Made by a program: the position numbers and the translations under genes. DNA of 34,293 nt from an uncultured Rhodospirillales bacterium (GTDB lineage Bacteria; Pseudomonadota; Alphaproteobacteria; Reyranellales; Reyranellaceae), in the NCBI GenBank assembly GCA_945957125.1, contig CAMFJT010000030.1, positions 1-34,293 of the forward strand, given 5' to 3'. This document shows, one piece after another, positions 31,187 to 34,293 of the stretch. The notes beneath the pieces are model-generated. The model was not told where the DNA came from. It searched no databases and worked only from the letters and a program-made list of their open reading frames with translations. Each line of letters starts with the position of its first letter. The first letter of the stretch is position 1.

Positions 31187-32463
31187 GTCAGCGCTCCCTT
31201 CACCCACCCGGCAATGTCGAGCAGGGTCGCATCCTCATGCTGGCGGCCAACGAGCTGGAGTCCGACCGGGAGGCCCGTCGGTCCGCGCGTATAGGGCAGC
31301 GTTACGCAGGGCATCCAGAGATAGGTCCAGAGCAGGTTGAAGGTCGCGTTGCCGGTCCGCTCCAGCCCGAGCGGCGCCTCGCCCGGCGCGGGCGCGGTCA
31401 GGATCGCATCGATATCGGAGAAGGTCGCATCGACCGCCGCGCGGCCGCGCTCGCCCAGCTTGCGCGCCGCGGACCAGGTCTCGTAATCGATCTTCGCCCC
31501 GGCCGCGAGCTTGTCTTCCTGGAAGCTCTTCGACAGCAGATCGTAGAAGCGACGCGCCTCGTCCGCCGCCGCGCGCGGACCTTCGAAGGCGCTCAGCGTG
31601 CGCTGGCCCTCGCGCATCGTGAACATCTCGCGCGGCATGGCGTATTCCGTGACCGTCGCGCCGGCCTTGGCGAGCTTGGCCGCGGCGGCCTCGATCGCGG
31701 CGAGGCCTTCGGGCTGCAGCTCGTCCCGGTGCGGCGTCAGGCAGACGGCGATGCGCGGCGGCCTGTCGAGCGTCTCGATCGGCCGGTGCGGGACCGCCAT
31801 CAGCGCGGCGCGGAACAGCGCGATATCGTCGAGGCTGCGGGCATAGGCGCCGATCGTGTCGAGCCATTCGGTGTTGGCCTTCATGCCGGCGACCGGGAAA
31901 TGGCCGAAGCTCGGCTTGTAGCCGTACACGCCGCAGAAGGCGGCGGGGCGGATCACCGAGCCGCCGGTCTGCGTGCCGGTCGCCAGCACGACCTGCCAGT
32001 CGGCGACGGCGGCGGCCGAGCCGGAGGACGAGCCGCCCGGCGTATGCGCCGGATTGTGCGGGTTGCGCGTCTTGCCGGGATGACGGTTGGCGAACTCCGT
32101 CGTCACTGTCTTGCCGAGCAGGATCGCGCCGGCATCGCGCGCGAGGGCGACGGTCGCGGCGTCGGCCAGCGGCTGGTGTGTAGCGTAGGCCGGCGAGCCG
32201 TAGCCGGTCGGCTGGTCGTAGCTGTCGATGATGTCCTTCACCCCGAACGGCACGCCGTGCAGCAGGCCCCGACGCGGCCCTCGGTCGAGCGCTCTGGCGC
32301 GTTCGAGGGCAGCCTCGCGGGCGAGATGCGTCCACGCGAGCACGTCGGCATCGCGCTTGTCGATCCGTTCGAGATGGGCGCGGACGACGGCCTCGGCCGT
32401 GAGCTTCCCCGCATCGATCTGTTGGGTGATTTCCGTGGCGGTAAGCGTGTTCGGGCCGGACAT
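31183..32463 (-). CDS. Amidase-signature family hydrolase 2
   Basis: A 426-residue paralogue of amidase 1 with K76 (FGVKDIID), S145 (GGSSSGSA) and S169 (TQTGGSVIRPA). The same TTEFANRHPG and NPAHTPGGSSSG blocks are present, and the two differ mostly in the C-terminal half that lines the substrate pocket. It is first in the operon. Start ATG at 32463 gives the conserved N-terminal helix (TATEITQQIDAGKLTAE). No Shine-Dalgarno sequence is visible, and longer in-frame extensions would run into the divergent gene. The DppA-like gene starts 103 bases away on the other strand, so both promoters must lie in that gap. Confidence 0.92.
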   Translation of the reverse strand: MSGPNTLTATEITQQIDAGKLTAEAVVRAHLERIDKRDADVLAWTHLAREAALERARALDRGPRRGLLHGVPFGVKDIIDSYDQPTGYGSPAYATHQPLADAATVALARDAGAILLGKTVTTEFANRHPGKTRNPHNPAHTPGGSSSGSAAAVADWQVVLATGTQTGGSVIRPAAFCGVYGYKPSFGHFPVAGMKANTEWLDTIGAYARSLDDIALFRAALMAVPHRPIETLDRPPRIAVCLTPHRDELQPEGLAAIEAAAAKLAKAGATVTEYAMPREMFTMREGQRTLSAFEGPRAAADEARRFYDLLSKSFQEDKLAAGAKIDYETWSAARKLGERGRAAVDATFSDIDAILTAPAPGEAPLGLERTGNATFNLLWTYLWMPCVTLPYTRGPTGLPVGLQLVGRQHEDATLLDIAGWVKGALT

Positions 32464-32566
32464 GATCGGCAATATGATCAGCAAATCCCGTGCCGCGCCA
32501 ACGAAGAAGTCTTCAAAGCTCGTGGCTCGCTTCGTGCTTCGTCGGGCGGAACCTCGGAGGTTCTGC

Positions 32567-34165
32567 ATGCTCACCCGCCGTTCCGCGCTGCTCGCGGGCG
32601 CTGTCCTTCCCTTCGCCGGCGCTGCCCAAGCGCAGCAGCCTTCGACGCTGCGCATCGCCATGACGCTGGCCGACATCCCGGTGACCGACGGCGCGCCCGA
32701 CCAGGGCACCGAAGGCATCCGCTTCATGGGCTACACGATGTACGATCCGCTGGTCGCCTGGGACCTGTCGTCCGCGACCGCGCCCGCGAAGCTCGTGCCC
32801 GGCCTCGCGACCAAGTGGTATCAGGACCCGGCTGATCCGACGAAGTGGATCTTCGAGCTGCGCCAAGGCGTGAAGTTCCATGACGGATCGGACTTCAACG
32901 CCGATGCGGTGATCTTCACCCTCGACCGCACCCTGAACGACAAGTCGCCCGCCTTCGACCGCGCCGGCCGCAGCATCCTCATCGCCGCCGTCTGGCCGGT
33001 AATCGGTTACCGAAAGATCGACGACTACAAGGTGGAGATTCAGACCAAGGGCATTGATACGATCTTCCCCTCGCTGCTCAACCGCTTCCCGATCGCGAGC
33101 CCTGCCAACTTCGAGAAGGTGGGCCGCGACTGGCAAGCCTATCGCAAGTCGCCGTCCGGCACCGGCCCGTGGAAGATGAAGGCCTGGACGCCGCGCGAGC
33201 GCGCCGAGCTGGAGCGCAACAACGACTACTGGAACAAGGAGCGGCTGCCCAAGACCGAGCGCATGGTGCTGCTGCCGATCCCCGACGTCTCGACCCGCAC
33301 GGCCGCGCTCCTGTCGGGCCGCGTCGACTGGATCGAGGCGCCGGCGCCCGACTCGCTCGACAAGCTCCGCGCCGGCGGCTGCAAGATCGAGACGAACGCC
33401 ATTCCGCACATGTGGCCCTATACGCTCAGCATGCTGCCGGGCGCGCCGACCGCCGACATCCGGGTACGCAAGGCGCTGAACCTCGCGGTCGACCGCGACG
33501 CGATGGTGAAGCTGCTGAACGGCCTCGCCGCCCCCGCGGTCGGCTGCGTGCCCGCCGACCATCCCTGGTTCGGCAATCCGAGCTTCAAGATCAGGTACGA
33601 TCCGGCGGAAGCAAAGAAGCTGCTGGCCGAGGCGGGCTACGGTCCGCAGAAGAAGCTCAAGATGAAGGTCGCCATCTCGACCTCGGGCTCGGGCCAGATG
33701 TATCCGCTGATCATGAACGAGTTCATCCAGCAGCAGTTCGCCGAAGTCGGCGTCGAGTTGGAGTTCCAGGTCATGGACTGGAACGCGCTGCTGAATTTCA
33801 TGCGCCAGGGCGCCAAGGCACCGGAAGCGGCCTCGTTCAGCGCCATCAACGTCAGCTGGAACACGATGGACCCGCACAACGCCTTCATGCGCTTCGTCGA
33901 CAGCCAGCAGGTCCCGCCCAAGGGCTCGAACTGGGGCTACATCAACGACCCGGCCTTCGACGCGCTGGCGAAGGAGGCGCGCAGCACCTCCGACCCGGCG
34001 GCGCTCGACAAGGTGCTGGCGAGGATCAACACCAAGATGGTCGACGACGCGGTGTTCGTCTGGGTCGTGCACGACGTGTGGCCGAACGCGATCTCGTCGA
34101 AGGTCAAGGGCTATGTCCATCCGAAGAGCTGGTACGTCGACTTCTCCCCGGTGACGGTGGGCTGA
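32567..34165 (+). CDS. DppA/OppA-type (family 5) ABC transporter substrate-binding protein
   Basis: A 532-residue periplasmic binding protein. The signal MLTRRSALLAGAVLPFAGAAQA has a Tat-like paired Arg. The family-5 features LVPGLATKW, WIFELRQGVKFHDGSDFNADAV near 97-118, GTGPWKMKAW near 204 and VRKALNLAVDRDAM near 302 are present. It delivers peptides, opines, amides or glutathione-like ligands to an ABC permease, presumably encoded beyond the window. GGAGG six bases before the ATG at 32567 fixes the start. Its divergence from the amidase/M20 operon suggests the imported ligand is their substrate (inference). Confidence 0.93.
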   Translation: MLTRRSALLAGAVLPFAGAAQAQQPSTLRIAMTLADIPVTDGAPDQGTEGIRFMGYTMYDPLVAWDLSSATAPAKLVPGLATKWYQDPADPTKWIFELRQGVKFHDGSDFNADAVIFTLDRTLNDKSPAFDRAGRSILIAAVWPVIGYRKIDDYKVEIQTKGIDTIFPSLLNRFPIASPANFEKVGRDWQAYRKSPSGTGPWKMKAWTPRERAELERNNDYWNKERLPKTERMVLLPIPDVSTRTAALLSGRVDWIEAPAPDSLDKLRAGGCKIETNAIPHMWPYTLSMLPGAPTADIRVRKALNLAVDRDAMVKLLNGLAAPAVGCVPADHPWFGNPSFKIRYDPAEAKKLLAEAGYGPQKKLKMKVAISTSGSGQMYPLIMNEFIQQQFAEVGVELEFQVMDWNALLNFMRQGAKAPEAASFSAINVSWNTMDPHNAFMRFVDSQQVPPKGSNWGYINDPAFDALAKEARSTSDPAALDKVLARINTKMVDDAVFVWVVHDVWPNAISSKVKGYVHPKSWYVDFSPVTVG

Positions 34166-34176
34166 CTCGGCGCGCT

Positions 34177-34235
34177 GGGACCGCGCCACTCCGAGGTTGT
34201 GAATTTATTGCCGGACATTGGATCATAGCGGTCCC
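34177..34235. repeat. Degenerate element of family B (B2) after the binding-protein gene
   Basis: CTGGGACCGCGCCACT at 34175-34190 copies the first half-arm of element B1. An inverse GCGGTCCC occurs at 34228-34235 and pairs with GGGACCGC at 34177-34184. The rest of the arms is not conserved. It lies directly behind the stop of the preceding gene. A further 7-bp hairpin (34264-34270 with 34274-34280) near the window edge may belong to another truncated element. Confidence 0.55.
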
Positions 34236-34293
34236 GCTACCCAATCACCTCACCCTGAGCCACCAGCGCCACAGGCGCTGCGCACGGACCATG

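Noticed and set aside
2081-34235. CRISPR array or integron attC sites as explanation of the repeats
   Set aside because: The repeats are dispersed, not in tandem with spacers. They lack attC R-box sequences, and no cas or integrase gene is present.

Overview
The window is high-GC DNA from a free-living proteobacterium. The probable source is an alphaproteobacterium of the Rhodospirillales/Reyranella kind. The pointers are G/C-ending codons, a liv-type branched-chain amino acid ABC system, orphan Bug/TctC binding proteins, TauD-like dioxygenases, amidase and hydantoinase-type hydrolases, and a DUF883 protein. The genus is an inference. Genes are packed tightly and no gene-free gap exceeds 300 bases. 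I see no rRNA, tRNA, CRISPR, integrase or transposase.

Layout. 1-592 (-) is the N-terminal half of an iron-containing alcohol dehydrogenase, preceded by a TauD-type dioxygenase (690-1544, -). 1593-4112 (+) holds a GNAT acetyltransferase, a second dioxygenase and an inositol-monophosphatase-like enzyme that seems to start at CTG. After a small membrane protein (4120-4629, -), a branched-chain amino acid ABC operon runs leftwards from 12962 to 4766: binding protein, livG, a 969-residue secreted RTX protein, livF, livH, livM. Two tandem class-C-beta-lactamase-like serine hydrolases (13058-15576, -) and a LysR regulator (15718-16611, -) follow. Divergent from the regulator is a 1193-residue CydD/CydC-like double ABC exporter (16840-20421, +). 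20455-28605 (+) carries a Bug binding protein, a VOC protein, a glutaredoxin-DinB fusion with an in-frame UGA at its active site, a DUF883 protein, small membrane proteins, an OmpA-like porin, an APH-type phosphotransferase, a second Bug protein, an alpha/beta hydrolase with a Cys nucleophile, a membrane-anchored unknown and a tiny basic protein. 28602-32463 (-) is an operon of two amidases and an M20 carbamoylase/hydantoinase. It is divergent from a DppA/OppA-type binding protein (32567-34165, +). The general theme is uptake of small organic acids, amino acids, peptides and amides, and their hydrolysis.

Two things stand out. (1) The gene at 21870-22619 reads as a complete glutaredoxin fold followed by a DinB domain only if the UGA at 21903-21905 is read through. 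That UGA replaces the first Cys of a CxxC motif (UGA-T-S-C), and the ATG before it has a good ribosome-binding site. This is a candidate selenoprotein that ordinary annotation would truncate. (2) The window holds about eleven long palindromic elements. Three subfamilies (A, B, C) share an outer head and a CATGAG-type centre but carry different, still self-complementary, inner mini-hairpins in each arm. Most sit inside operons between genes. One (C) lies in frame at the junction of the two halves of the ABC exporter, and another (B1) lies where the livH ribosome-binding site should be.
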